A stretch of 64,000 nt of DNA from Thermoflexibacter ruber (lineage in GTDB: Bacteria; Bacteroidota; Bacteroidia; Cytophagales; Thermoflexibacteraceae): positions 32,722 through 96,721 of the forward strand of contig NZ_FONY01000019.1 of assembly GCF_900113045.1 (NCBI RefSeq), given 5' to 3'. The notes under the pieces are model-generated. The model saw only the letters and a list, made by a program, of their open reading frames with translations. It had not been told where the DNA came from and made no database searches. Positions within the stretch are counted from its first letter, which is position 1. The number at the start of each line of letters is the position of its first letter. A program made the position numbers and the translations under genes. Positions 34,574 to 43,895 of the stretch are shown piece by piece.

Positions 34574-36721
34574 TTAAAACTTTATTCTCACTTGAAAATG
34601 CACATCTGTTTTCTGATTGCCCGTGATGCGTTCTAAACCTGAACTGATAGATTTTTGGTTGCGATAGGTCGTGTAGGCATAGCGAAACCAAAGGTCGATT
34701 TTTCTGCTCAGGCTGTATTGGAAAAGGTAGTAGTTGCGAAAACCTATGCCATTGTAAGCAGGAACGGAAAAGGCGTATAGTACATTTTTCTCAAAAGCAT
34801 ATTGGCGGTTTTCAAAGTCATCTGTATCAAAAATAGCAAAGCGAGTGCTAAACTTCCACCTCGCTTTGTCATAAGTAAGGTCTTGGATAATGGCATAACC
34901 GCTTGTTTGTGAGCCTCCTTCCTGCTGATAGGTACTCCACTGCACGCGAGAACGCAACACTAAAAAATCGGTAGCTTTAAAATCTGCATTGAGTTGGTAA
35001 TTCCTTTTGGTAGAAGGGCTTACAAAGTCTATGCGAGCAGTATTTCCTTCAAAGTTCCTGCCTTTGGTTTCCTCTCTGAACTGTGCATATAGCAAGATAG
35101 TCTTAGCAGGTTGGTAAGAAATCCGCGATAAAAACTCGTATCCATTAGAAGGGGCATCTACTAAGAATTTGAGCCAAGGAAAGCGAAAATAGTCGTAGTA
35201 AGCAGCAAAAGTCCAACGGCGATTAGGCTTGATTTTCAAGCCCATATATACTCCATTTTCATTTATGTTCCGTGTATTTTCACTAAAAGCATTGCCATAA
35301 AAGCTGTGAAAGTTTTTATCATAACGCCTATACAACATCGCCCATTCTACTTTGGAACTCAGCGTAGCAATAAAGCCACTTACCGCACCTATGCCGCCGC
35401 TTGCTGACCTTGCGATTTCCCCAAAAAAATTGAAATTTTGCCATAAATAATTGTAATGTAAGCCCAAATTGTGGTTACTTTTCCCGCTAAATTCAAAGCG
35501 ATTGTATATCCTGTCCAAAGGTAAAATCGCCGCACTAAAATTAGTTTGTAAAGCAGTCATCCCAATTTCAAAGTTTTGATTTTTACTGCGATAGGTGAGG
35601 TCAGAGCCGAAGGTAAACTCATTAATCTGATTCTTTGAAGCGATTTCTCTGGGAGTGCGATGCAAGCCCGTTCTGACGATAGCATTGGTAAAGGCATCTG
35701 CTTCGTTGAGCGTATCTACCCCTACGCTGGCTAAATTGGCATCTTGCTTAGTCGCTGATAAAAAAGTAGTTACTTCAAATTTTCCCACTTGGTAGGCTAC
35801 CGCTCCCCCTCTAAAAAAGCCACTTTCTAAGACGGAGGTATAAGGTCTAATACCTAAGTTGCTTCTGCGGACAGTAGCTACTGTTTCTGCGCCCTTGCCT
35901 ATGTAAAAACCCGCAGAAAGCAAGAGTCCTTGCCCTATTTGAATCTGGTAATCGCCCAAAGCTAAAGCTTTTAATTTCCCGCGATTGAACAAAGCAAAAT
36001 GATAAGAAATAAAATCAAAACCATATTGCTTTTTATTAGGATTCCAAACCAAAGGCTCTCCTGCATCTTTTTCCAAAGTAAAGCCCAAGCTGAAATCTTT
36101 GGAATGACTGATGCGAAAACGAGCATAAACTTGGTCAGGTGAGCCTGCGTAGCGAGTTCGAAAATTCCCATTAGAAAGCGTATCGGCAGGGGTAAGCGGC
36201 TTGTAGCCTTCTTTTTGCTCTAAGGTACGTGAGTGTCTATAAATCAAAAACTTATTAGGTTCTTCAAGAATTTTCTGGAGTAGAGAGCGATTATCTTGCT
36301 GAAAAGTAGTTTCCGAAATAGTTACAAAAGGCAATAGCTTGGCGATAGTCCCTAAGTCAAAATCTTCTATGGCTTGTAACTCATAGATAGAAAGCAATTC
36401 TCCATTTTTTGCTCTGTGCTTAAAAAAACTATTGAGCTGATTCTCTGAAAGAATATAAAGCGAAGCAAGCTCGGCACGAGTAGCAGTATTGAGATTGAGC
36501 GGATTGGCAAAATACAGATAAAGAGCCTCATAAGCGTCTTCGTAGTTAATATTCTCATCTTGAACGGCAAAAAGCGATTGAATGAAATTATCTAAATCTG
36601 CCTCAGCAGGTTTGACTTTGGGGTTAAGCGAGGGGCGAGTTTGGGCGAAGCCGTCGGGCAGGGCATAAGATAAAAACACTAAAAGAAGAAGGTAAACTAA
36701 AAAAATCTTCTGAACATTCAT
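34574..36721 (-). CDS. Helix-hairpin-helix protein with C-terminal barrel-like region
   Basis: The 715-residue protein has a signal peptide (FLVYLLLLVFLSYALPDGFAQ). Residues about 75-135 hold helix-hairpin-helix units (LNLNTATRAELASLYILSENQLNSFFKHR, then LLSIYELQAIEDFDLGTIAKL), as in ComEA-type DNA-binding proteins. The remaining 550 residues form alternating amphipathic strands ending in the aromatic-rich HFQVRIKF, which suggests an outer-membrane barrel. This architecture recurs in Bacteroidota and is annotated only as HhH domain protein. A role in DNA uptake is conceivable but unproven. Confidence 0.8.
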   Translation of the reverse strand: MNVQKIFLVYLLLLVFLSYALPDGFAQTRPSLNPKVKPAEADLDNFIQSLFAVQDENINYEDAYEALYLYFANPLNLNTATRAELASLYILSENQLNSFFKHRAKNGELLSIYELQAIEDFDLGTIAKLLPFVTISETTFQQDNRSLLQKILEEPNKFLIYRHSRTLEQKEGYKPLTPADTLSNGNFRTRYAGSPDQVYARFRISHSKDFSLGFTLEKDAGEPLVWNPNKKQYGFDFISYHFALFNRGKLKALALGDYQIQIGQGLLLSAGFYIGKGAETVATVRRSNLGIRPYTSVLESGFFRGGAVAYQVGKFEVTTFLSATKQDANLASVGVDTLNEADAFTNAIVRTGLHRTPREIASKNQINEFTFGSDLTYRSKNQNFEIGMTALQTNFSAAILPLDRIYNRFEFSGKSNHNLGLHYNYLWQNFNFFGEIARSASGGIGAVSGFIATLSSKVEWAMLYRRYDKNFHSFYGNAFSENTRNINENGVYMGLKIKPNRRWTFAAYYDYFRFPWLKFLVDAPSNGYEFLSRISYQPAKTILLYAQFREETKGRNFEGNTARIDFVSPSTKRNYQLNADFKATDFLVLRSRVQWSTYQQEGGSQTSGYAIIQDLTYDKARWKFSTRFAIFDTDDFENRQYAFEKNVLYAFSVPAYNGIGFRNYYLFQYSLSRKIDLWFRYAYTTYRNQKSISSGLERITGNQKTDVHFQVRIKF

Positions 36722-36759
36722 TGTTCTCCGAATCTACTGAAAAGAAATTAGTTAGCAGA

Positions 36760-36788
36760 CAAAATTAGTATAACTATTTTATAATCAA
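36760..36788 (-). promoter_or_regulatory. Candidate promoter for the HhH/barrel gene
   Basis: On the minus strand, TTG (36788-36786), 18 nt, TAATTTTG (36767-36760). It sits directly after the hairpin at 36793-36829. Confidence 0.45.
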
Positions 36789-36792
36789 AATA

Positions 36793-36829
36793 CTAAGCCC
36801 TAAAGATTTTCAAAGTCTTTAGGGCTTAG
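36793..36829 (-). terminator. Strong dyad downstream of the molybdenum hydroxylase gene
   Basis: CTAAGCCCTAAAGA (36793-36806) and TCTTTAGGGCTTAG (36816-36829) are perfect 14-bp arms with a 9-base loop. It lies 19 bases after the stop at 36848 and probably ends that transcript. There is only a short T-run, so it may be a dispersed palindromic repeat used as a terminator. Confidence 0.65.
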
Positions 36830-36847
36830 GTCCGACATAAAATCTGA

Positions 36848-39034
36848 TTACCCTTCCAACTTAAAAGGAATCTTTCTAATCCTTTTTCCTGTCAAGTTGA
36901 AAATTGCATTTGCCAAAGCTGGAGCCACAGGAGGAAGCCCCGGCTCGCCTACTCCATGAGGAACTTCGCTATTGGGAACGATATACACCTCGATAGGAGG
37001 GACTTCATTCATGCGCAATAGCTTGTAATTGTTAAAGTTGCCTTGCTCTACTTTCCCACCTTTGAAGGTAATTTCGTTGGCTACCGCTTCGCGTAAGCCC
37101 ATGACCGTTCCTCCTTCTACTTGTGCTTTTATGTTGTCAGGGTTTACTGCCGTTCCGCAGTCAATCGCTACTACTACTTTTTCTATTTTTATCGTATTGT
37201 CTTTTTGCTTAGAAACATATACAACATGCCCTGCCTGCCCTGCGAAAAACTGCCACCAAGCTACACCTTTGCCCCAATTAGGAGGTAGAGCTTTGCTCCA
37301 CTCTGCTTTTCCGCCCAAGAAAATGAGCATTTTTTTCATGCGTTCATCTTTTTCTATGAGGTCTATGCGAAACTGCAAGGGGTCTTTTCCTGCTTTCACT
37401 GCCATTTCATCTATAAAGCTTTCGTGAGCAAAAGCGGTAGTAGTAGAGTAAACTGCTCTCCACCAAATCAGCGGAATGTCAGTTTTGAAGTAAACCCCGC
37501 TTACTTTTTGGTTGGGAATGGAATAGGCACTTTTATCAAAACCTTCCAATGCTCCTTTGTCAAATTCTTCTCCTACTTTTCCACCGAAGTTTTCAAAACC
37601 TATAGAAGGAGCAACTACTTTATGGTGAATAGCGATAGCCTTACCATTTTTATCCAATGCACCTTGCAAAATACTGTAAGTAGCTGGGCGCAAGGGACTT
37701 TGGGAAATGTCATCTTCTCTTGTCCAGATGAGTTTTACTGGGGCTTTTACTTGTTTGGAAATATTGACTGCTTCGGTTACATAGTCTGCTGTGAGTCTCC
37801 TACCAAAGCCACCACCTACAAAAGAAAGGTTTACTTTGACTTTTTCAACATCTAAACCTAACATTTTGGCTACGGTTTCTCTTACGTCGCTTGGTACTTG
37901 GGTCGATACCCAAATCTCACATTCCCCCTCTTTTACGTGGGCTATGCAGTTCATAGGTTCTAAAGGAACGTGGGCGGCAAAGGAAGTTTCGTACTCAGCT
38001 TCTAACTTAGTAGGTGCATTGTTGAAAGTAGCATCAAAATCGCCAATTTTTTCATAAACCGTGCCTTCTGTTTTAGCTAATGCCTTGAACTGCTTTAAGT
38101 TATTTTCTGTGCTAATTTGGTCGTAACCTGCGGTATCCCACTCTATTTTGAGTTGCTTTCTGCCTTCGGTTGCGGCATAGTAGTTTTCTGCAACCACTGC
38201 CACGCCAAAGAATGAATTTTTAAACAAATTTCTTTCTACTTGCACTACTGCTTTTACGCCTTTTACGTTTTTTGCCCTGCGGTCATCTACGCTTTTCACT
38301 TTCCCACGATAGACAGGACAGTGTTCCACCGAAGCGTACAACATTCCCTCTACTTTGAAATCTATCCCAAAAATAGCAGAACCGTTGGTTTTCAAAGGAA
38401 TATCTGGGCGTAGTAAAGATTTGCCAATGAGTTTGAAATCTTTGGCATCTTTGAGCTTAGGTTCTTTGGGAACTTCCAACTTGCTTGCTTCCTCAGCTAA
38501 TTCTTTGAAAGATAAAAACTTAGATTTATCACTTTTCAAAAAAACTTTTCCATCTTCTGCATAGCAATTCTCGGGCGTAGTTTTCCAACGGTTTGCCGCC
38601 GCCTTTTCCAACATTTCTCTTACTCCCGCCCCAATTTTCCGCAAATCTGTGTAATAGCCTCTTACAGAGTAGCTTCCTCCTACACTTTGGTCGCCGTATT
38701 TAGTGGCTGTATTTGCCAACTTGATGTTAATTTGGTCTAAAGAAGAAAAATTCATTTCCTCTGCAATAATAGTAGGTAAAGACTGATAGACACCCTGTCC
38801 GATTTCTTGCTTGTGTGCCATGATAGTTATTTTGCCCTCTGCGTCAAGCAAAACAAGTGGGTGCGGGTTAAATTCAGTGGGTTTGAACTTCATTAGTTCC
38901 CCACCCAAAGTTTGAAAACCAATAGCTAAGAGTGCTGAGCCTGCCCCTGCGGTTTTCAAGAAAAAGCGACGAGAAATAGCATTAGGGCTTTTCTCTACAC
39001 TTTGCTTATTCTTATATTTATTTTTTGTTTCCAT
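36848..39034 (-). CDS. Xanthine dehydrogenase-family molybdopterin-binding subunit (IorB-like), Tat-exported
   Basis: The 728-residue large subunit of an aldehyde oxidase/isoquinoline 1-oxidoreductase-type molybdenum hydroxylase. R22-R23 in ISRRFFLKTAGAGSALLAIGF form a Tat signal. Molybdopterin-binding stretches include QEIGQGVYQSLPTIIAEEMN, GGSYSVRGYY, VPLEPMNCIAHV and GGGFGRRL. Near the C-terminus GVGEPGLPPVAPALANAIF carries the catalytic glutamate. The matching 2Fe-2S subunit is encoded at 40541-41053, with a glycoside hydrolase-like gene in between. The oxidised substrate is unknown; the enzyme would act in the periplasm. Confidence 0.93.
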   Translation of the reverse strand: METKNKYKNKQSVEKSPNAISRRFFLKTAGAGSALLAIGFQTLGGELMKFKPTEFNPHPLVLLDAEGKITIMAHKQEIGQGVYQSLPTIIAEEMNFSSLDQINIKLANTATKYGDQSVGGSYSVRGYYTDLRKIGAGVREMLEKAAANRWKTTPENCYAEDGKVFLKSDKSKFLSFKELAEEASKLEVPKEPKLKDAKDFKLIGKSLLRPDIPLKTNGSAIFGIDFKVEGMLYASVEHCPVYRGKVKSVDDRRAKNVKGVKAVVQVERNLFKNSFFGVAVVAENYYAATEGRKQLKIEWDTAGYDQISTENNLKQFKALAKTEGTVYEKIGDFDATFNNAPTKLEAEYETSFAAHVPLEPMNCIAHVKEGECEIWVSTQVPSDVRETVAKMLGLDVEKVKVNLSFVGGGFGRRLTADYVTEAVNISKQVKAPVKLIWTREDDISQSPLRPATYSILQGALDKNGKAIAIHHKVVAPSIGFENFGGKVGEEFDKGALEGFDKSAYSIPNQKVSGVYFKTDIPLIWWRAVYSTTTAFAHESFIDEMAVKAGKDPLQFRIDLIEKDERMKKMLIFLGGKAEWSKALPPNWGKGVAWWQFFAGQAGHVVYVSKQKDNTIKIEKVVVAIDCGTAVNPDNIKAQVEGGTVMGLREAVANEITFKGGKVEQGNFNNYKLLRMNEVPPIEVYIVPNSEVPHGVGEPGLPPVAPALANAIFNLTGKRIRKIPFKLEG

Positions 39035-39086
39035 TATAATCGTTTTTTAGTTTTTTTCTAAATCATATAGATTTTGTAAAAAATTC

Positions 39087-40520
39087 TTACGGCTTAGGAT
39101 ATTTTTTAGTTACACTGTCTAAAATCAGTACCCAATCATTCCCTTCACCTAAAGAAGGTGGGGTAAAAGTCTGCAAACCTGTATTAGTAAATTCTCCTAT
39201 TTTGCTTGATGTCCCTTCTCGCGGGTCGTACCACCAAGCCACCACATTTTTATCTGCAATTTTTTTCATTACTACAGTAATAGACTGACCTACTGACAGA
39301 TAAGCTAAGGCAAAAGAGTTATCAGAAGCTACCGCCGCCCTGATGTGTGTGCTGTCATTACCATTAAGACCATACACCAAAGACTGGTCTGGTACTATTT
39401 TAGAAACCGGTCTTGCTTCCATCAGTTTCCTTACGTGCTGCATATCATTGGCACCTGGACGGTCTAAGGCTTCTCGCCAATCCGTCAGGCAAGCAATAAT
39501 AGGCTTACTCCCTTTCTTAAACATTTGCCAAACCGCATTATTGCCATAAGTATAGCCACAAGCTCCTGACAAAAAGTCCCAATAAGCATGAACCCGAACA
39601 TCGTGAGCGGTGAAAAAGTCTTTTTTAAAATAGCTCATGTCTTTGACTATGCCGTTTTCTGCTAAGGCTGCTTGCCAGTCTGTGTCTTCCCAAAATCTTA
39701 TGGACAGGTCTTCGTAAGCAGGCTCACCATCCACAAAAGGTTTAGTAGGACGGAGCAGGTAGTCATTGGTAGCGTATTGATACACTTTATTGTAGCGAAA
39801 AGCATGACCACTTTGGTACATATTAAAATCCAGCCAATCCTCGTTATGCAAGCTATAAGACGAACTTGCTCCTCCTCTTGGGTGGAAGCTAATAAGGTGC
39901 TTGCCTTTGTCGCCTTTTCGCAAACCTGCCGCCATAGCACGCCAAATTTCTAAGACCTCGAAACTATCCACATTTCTATCACCGCCTAATATCCAAACTA
40001 TTGGTTTGTTTTCATATCTTTTGCCCAAAAACTCTCCAAAAACCGCCGCATTATTCCTATTAAAAACTACGGGACCCGCGCCAGGGTGCAAGGAATACAA
40101 CTTATCTCCCCAAGTGGGTAACATTCCTATTACTAAACCCAATTCTTCTGCCTTGTTGACGATGAAATCTACATGCTCGAAATACTTTTCATTGGGTTTT
40201 TCAGGAGAAAAGTCGTGCAAAGGAATCTCTCCATAAGGATTAGGCACGCGCAATCCGTCAAGTTCGGCTAATACTACTGCCTGAATGACGGTAAAACCTT
40301 GTTTGGCTCTGGTAGTGAGGTATTCGGTTGCTTCTTCTCGGTTTAGTTTGTGGAACAACTCCCAAGCCGTATCGCCTACCCATACAAAAGGCTTATCTTT
40401 ATCTGTTATGATAAATCGCTTATTATCAGATACTTTTAGTTTGATATTCTGAGTATAGGCATGGCTTGATAGCAAAAGCACCGCAAACCAAAGAAATAGA
40501 TAGCACTTTTTCATTTTCAT
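39087..40520 (-). CDS. Putative glycoside hydrolase, GH140/DUF4038 family
   Basis: The 477-residue protein has a signal peptide (CYLFLWFAVLLLSSHAYTQ). It begins with the DUF4038 hallmark (DNKRFIITDKDKPFVWVGDTAWELFHKLNREEATEYL), followed by a TIM-barrel-like region (VIQAVVLAELDGLRVPNPYGE, IGMLPTWGDKLYSL, WILGGDRN, DGEPAYE). The C-terminal putative collagen-binding domain is WWYDPREGTSSKIGEF to WVLILD. GH140 includes apiosidases acting on rhamnogalacturonan II (family knowledge). It lies 20 bases downstream of the 2Fe-2S subunit gene and 52 upstream of the large subunit, hence in one operon. Substrate is not deducible. Confidence 0.87.
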   Translation of the reverse strand: MKMKKCYLFLWFAVLLLSSHAYTQNIKLKVSDNKRFIITDKDKPFVWVGDTAWELFHKLNREEATEYLTTRAKQGFTVIQAVVLAELDGLRVPNPYGEIPLHDFSPEKPNEKYFEHVDFIVNKAEELGLVIGMLPTWGDKLYSLHPGAGPVVFNRNNAAVFGEFLGKRYENKPIVWILGGDRNVDSFEVLEIWRAMAAGLRKGDKGKHLISFHPRGGASSSYSLHNEDWLDFNMYQSGHAFRYNKVYQYATNDYLLRPTKPFVDGEPAYEDLSIRFWEDTDWQAALAENGIVKDMSYFKKDFFTAHDVRVHAYWDFLSGACGYTYGNNAVWQMFKKGSKPIIACLTDWREALDRPGANDMQHVRKLMEARPVSKIVPDQSLVYGLNGNDSTHIRAAVASDNSFALAYLSVGQSITVVMKKIADKNVVAWWYDPREGTSSKIGEFTNTGLQTFTPPSLGEGNDWVLILDSVTKKYPKP

Positions 40521-40540
40521 TTGTATTTTGTTTCATGCGT

Positions 40541-41053
40541 TTATTTATTTCCGCTATCTCCGCTTGCTTTGGATTTCTGATAAGCAGGATTATTTCGCAT
40601 CGCTTCTGCAGCTTTTTTGATAGCCTTGCGAACTCGCCCATAAGTACCACAGCGACAGAGATTTCCTGCCATAGCAGTATCGATGTCTTCGTCAGTAGGG
40701 TTCTGATTTTTTTCTAATAAGGCAATGGCAGACATGATTTGACCCGACTGGCAGTAACCACATTGAGGCACCTGCTCCTCAATCCATGCTTTCTGAACGG
40801 GGTGCGAATTGTCCATAGCAATTCCCTCAATGGTCGTAATTTTTTGTTTTTGCACAGCTACCACAGGAAAAGTACAAGACCTGATAGGCTTGCCATCTAA
40901 ATGCACCGTGCAAGCCCCACACTGCGACATTCCACAGCCAAACTTTGTGCCTGTTAGGTTAGCAAAGTCCCTGATGACCCAAAGGAGTGGCATTTGTGGC
41001 TCTACATCAACAGTATGCTCTTTTTCGTTGATAATGAGTTTAATTTCAGCCAT
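40541..41053 (-). CDS. (2Fe-2S)-binding subunit of molybdenum hydroxylase (IorA-like)
   Basis: The 170-residue small subunit has both iron-sulfur clusters. The plant-type cluster uses C40, C45, C48 and C60; the second cluster uses C98, C101, C133 and C135 (CGYC...CRC). These are the eight cysteines expected for the aldehyde oxidase/xanthine dehydrogenase small subunit. It has no signal peptide, so it must be carried across by the Tat signal of the large subunit. It is the first gene of a three-gene minus-strand operon. The C-terminal tail (KASGDSGNK) is short and polar. Confidence 0.95.
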   Translation of the reverse strand: MAEIKLIINEKEHTVDVEPQMPLLWVIRDFANLTGTKFGCGMSQCGACTVHLDGKPIRSCTFPVVAVQKQKITTIEGIAMDNSHPVQKAWIEEQVPQCGYCQSGQIMSAIALLEKNQNPTDEDIDTAMAGNLCRCGTYGRVRKAIKKAAEAMRNNPAYQKSKASGDSGNK

Positions 41054-41146
41054 AAAACTTAGTTTTTTATATTCTAAAAATTGCCAAAAAAGAAACTTGG
41101 ATTGATGAAATGCAAGTTTTGAAATTAGGGGTGTTTATAACTATTA

Positions 41147-41154
41147 CAAATCTA
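41147..41154 (-). promoter_or_regulatory. Possible -7 element of the molybdenum hydroxylase operon
   Basis: TAGATTTG on the minus strand matches TAnnTTTG and lies about 94 bases before the first start codon. No TTG is correctly spaced, so it is partial evidence. Confidence 0.3.
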
Positions 41155-41584
41155 CCATTTTTTTCTAATTTATAGTTTGATTTGTCAATTTTTAGTGGTT
41201 TAACTGTGCTAAGAGTATATTTTAGAATATAAAAAATTGATTTTCAATAAATTGAAAAATGATAACCTCCATAAGTGCGAAATCTTTGTAGAAAAGAAGG
41301 CAAAGTGCTTCTCAAGAACGCCAAATCTTAAGGCAAGATTTCGCCGCTACGAGGCTTTTCAAGAAGTATTTTTCTATCAAGATTCCAAGCCTGAGGCGTT
41401 CAAAACACCCTTTTTGTATTTTTCAACAAATGGCTTGCTATTTTCTAAACATACTCTAATCGGTAGAATTATTTATTGGCAAGGCACATTACTGACGGAT
41501 AAGAATTATACTCAAAATAAAATGATTTTTCAATCCCTTTCTCTTGCTAAGAAAGGGACTTTGGTTCTCTTACATTTTTTGTAG

Positions 41585-41770
41585 AGTTAGCCAATGAACC
41601 ATACTACATCTAACTTTAAGCCCGTAGGGCTGTCATCTTGGTAGAAAAGAATAAGCCCAACTAATATACAGCAAGGCTGTAGGCGTGAAATATGCCACTG
41701 CTACGCGGTTTTATATGGTATAATATTCATTATTTTCTACAAAAATAGCACAGCTACTGTGTTAGTCTTA
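41585..41770. repeat. Gene-free interval with degenerate palindromic repeats upstream of recA
   Basis: The gap 41105-42069 is about 965 bases with no gene I can support. Its centre carries small inverted units: AGCCC-GTA-GGGCT (41619-41631), a second CAGC-AAG-GCTG just after it, and the matching pair GTAGAAAA (41641) and TTTTCTAC (about 41735) on opposite sides. This looks like a decayed dispersed intergenic repeat. I see no transposase. Confidence 0.5.
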
Positions 41771-41984
41771 AAGTCCAATGCTTACATAAGTTTTACACAA
41801 GAAGTGTCAGAGAACCGAGACTTTGCAGTAAAGAAAATTTCAAAACCACTTTTGATTGAGTATAAATGTTTATCTATGATTTAATCTGCTTACTTAAAGT
41901 CATACACATCAAAGATTTGTTACTATTTTTATTTATTTATTGAAAAAATCAATTATAAATTTCATAATTTCAAAACAAAGTACT

Positions 41985-41992
41985 TATATTTG
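41985..41992 (+). promoter_or_regulatory. Probable -7 element of the recA promoter
   Basis: TATATTTG matches TAnnTTTG. At the expected -33 distance there is TTC rather than TTG. It leaves a leader of about 75 bases before the ATG at 42070. I see no clear LexA operator. Confidence 0.4.
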
Positions 41993-42069
41993 TGAGTTAT
42001 TTTTGAAGCAAATTTTTAACTTTGAAACTTTAAAACAGCATTAGACTTTATTAAACTTTAAAATAGACA

Positions 42070-43104
42070 ATGGAAATGGCAGCAGTAGATGATAAATCTG
42101 AAAAATTAAAAATGCTCGAGCTAACGCTTGCGAAGTTGGATAAAACCTACGGCAAGGGAACAGTAATGAAACTGAATGGCGATAAAGTAGAAGAAGTGCC
42201 TTGTATCTCTACAGGCTCGCTGGGTTTGGATATTGCGTTGGGCGTAGGTGGCTTGCCGCGTGGTCGTATCGTGGAGATTTACGGACCTGAAGCCTCAGGG
42301 AAAACGACTTTGACGCTGCACTGCATCGCTGAGGCTCAAAAGGCAGGCGGGTTGGCGGCTTTTATAGATGCAGAACACGCTTTTGACAAGGTATATGCGG
42401 AAAAATTAGGAGTAGATTTGGATAATCTTTTTGTTTCACAACCTGACAATGGCGAGCAGGCTTTGGAGATTGCCGAGCATTTGATTCGCTCTGGGGCTAT
42501 AGATATTTTGGTGATAGACTCTGTGGCGGCACTTGTTCCAAAAGCAGAGATAGAGGGCGAAATGGGCGATAGCAAAATGGGTTTGCAGGCACGTTTGATG
42601 TCGCAAGCTTTGCGAAAACTCACAGGAACTATTAGCAAAACTAACTGCTGCTGCATATTTATCAATCAGTTGCGTGATAAGATTGGGGTCATGTTTGGTA
42701 GCCCTGAAACTACCACAGGAGGAAATGCTTTGAAGTACTACTCCTCTGTACGCTTAGATATTCGCAGGATTAGTGCTATCAAAGAAGGTGCTGAAAATGT
42801 GATAGGTAGCAGAACAAGAGTAAAAGTACAAAAAAACAAAGTAGCCCCTCCTTTCAAGCAAGCTGAGTTTGATATTATTTATGGCGAGGGCATTTCCAAA
42901 GTAGGTGAGATTATTGACTTAGCCAGTGAGATGGAAATTATCAAAAAATCTGGTTCATGGTTCTCTTATAAAACTAACAAACTTGGACAAGGCAGAGATG
43001 CGGTAAAAACTATTCTCTTAGATAATCCTGAACTCATGGAAGAGTTAGAGGCTAAGGTAAGGGCAAAGGCAAGAGGAGAAGAAGTTGAAATTGATAATGG
43101 TTAA
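42070..43104 (+). CDS. recA: Recombinase RecA
   Basis: RecA forms the ATP-dependent filament for homologous recombination and the DNA-damage response. The 344-residue product has the Walker A motif GPEASGKTT (72-80), Walker B around LVIDSVAAL, the loop region [18 protein letters not shown], and [29 protein letters not shown] with the conserved L2 loop. The length and all core motifs are normal. A ccsA/ccmC-like gene follows within 20 bases and may be read through. Confidence 0.98.
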   Translation: MEMAAVDDKSEKLKMLELTLAKLDKTYGKGTVMKLNGDKVEEVPCISTGSLGLDIALGVGGLPRGRIVEIYGPEASGKTTLTLHCIAEAQKAGGLAAFIDAEHAFDKVYAEKLGVDLDNLFVSQPDNGEQALEIAEHLIRSGAIDILVIDSVAALVPKAEIEGEMGDSKMGLQARLMSQALRKLTGTISKTNCCCIFINQLRDKIGVMFGSPETTTGGNALKYYSSVRLDIRRISAIKEGAENVIGSRTRVKVQKNKVAPPFKQAEFDIIYGEGISKVGEIIDLASEMEIIKKSGSWFSYKTNKLGQGRDAVKTILLDNPELMEELEAKVRAKARGEEVEIDNG

Positions 43105-43123
43105 AGATTAATTGACCTTGAAA

Positions 43124-43825
43124 ATGAATACTATATTTAAAAATTGGTGGAAAATCTTAGCAGTAGTTTTGCTTTTTTATACTATTATTGGAGGTTTACT
43201 TTTTGAAGCCCCCCGCTTAGCTATACTAAACGAAACCATAAGAAATTTGCATTTTCACGTACCTATGTGGTTTGGAATGCAGATTCTACTTACCGTTTCT
43301 GTTGTTTTTTCTATTCGTTATTTGAGAAAGTCCTCTTTTAACAATGATACTTGGGCAGTAGAATCTGCAAACATGGCAATCGTATTTGGCATATTAGGCA
43401 TACTGACAGGAATGGAATGGGCAAAATTCACTTGGGGCAGTCCTTGGAGTGGCGACCCCAAGCAGAATGCTGCTGCTATTGCCTTGCTTATTTATTTTGC
43501 CTACTTGCTTCTGCGAAACTCCTTTGAGGATAGACAGCAAAAAGGACGAATCAGTGCTATTTATAACATTTTTGCTTTTGCTACATACATTCCTCTGATA
43601 TATATTTTGCCAAGATTGACCGATTCATTGCACCCTGGCAATGGCGGTAATCCCGGTTTTAATGCCTATGATTTAGATTCAAGATTGCGTTTAGTTTTCT
43701 ATCCTGCCGTCGTAGGTTGGACGCTCTTAGGGGTTTGGATTACTACTTTGAGAGTTAGATTAAGAAAGGTAGAGGAAAGCGTAGCAGAGCAAGAAAATGA
43801 GCCAAGTTTGTTAGAGAGTTTGTAA
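43124..43825 (+). CDS. Cytochrome c biogenesis protein, CcsA/CcmC family
   Basis: I start at the ATG at 43124; a TTG at 43112 is in frame. The 233-residue protein has about six membrane helices and the heme-handling signature: FHVPMWFGMQ with a conserved His, and a WW-type tryptophan motif GMEWAKFTWGSPWSGDPKQNAAAI. A further histidine follows in TDSLHPGNGG. This is the CcmC/CcsA heme-delivery family of cytochrome c maturation. CcmB- or CcmE-type partners are not adjacent. It sits behind recA in the same direction and ends at a hairpin. Confidence 0.87.
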   Translation: MNTIFKNWWKILAVVLLFYTIIGGLLFEAPRLAILNETIRNLHFHVPMWFGMQILLTVSVVFSIRYLRKSSFNNDTWAVESANMAIVFGILGILTGMEWAKFTWGSPWSGDPKQNAAAIALLIYFAYLLLRNSFEDRQQKGRISAIYNIFAFATYIPLIYILPRLTDSLHPGNGGNPGFNAYDLDSRLRLVFYPAVVGWTLLGVWITTLRVRLRKVEESVAEQENEPSLLESL

Positions 43826-43860
43826 TTCATCATTTTGCGATTCTAATCAAGTTATGGAGA

Positions 43861-43895
43861 ATTGGGTGGGTAAGTACTTTATCCCGCCCAATTTT
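43861..43895 (+). terminator. Terminator between convergent recA-ccsA and comM genes
   Basis: ATTGGGTGGG (43861-43870) pairs with CCCGCCCAAT (43883-43892) and is followed by TTTT. The inner AAGTACTT adds further pairing. It overlaps the stop codon of the convergent gene. Confidence 0.7.

Noticed and set aside
36793-36829. IS element or transposon end at the large palindromes
   Set aside because: No transposase, no target duplication and no paired terminal repeats are visible. A terminator or dispersed palindrome explains them.
41237-41584. A 115-codon open reading frame in the gene-free region before recA
   Set aside because: No recognisable domain, no signal or membrane pattern, no promoter match, and it overlaps decayed repeat-like sequence. 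Chance reading frames of this length are frequent in AT-rich DNA.
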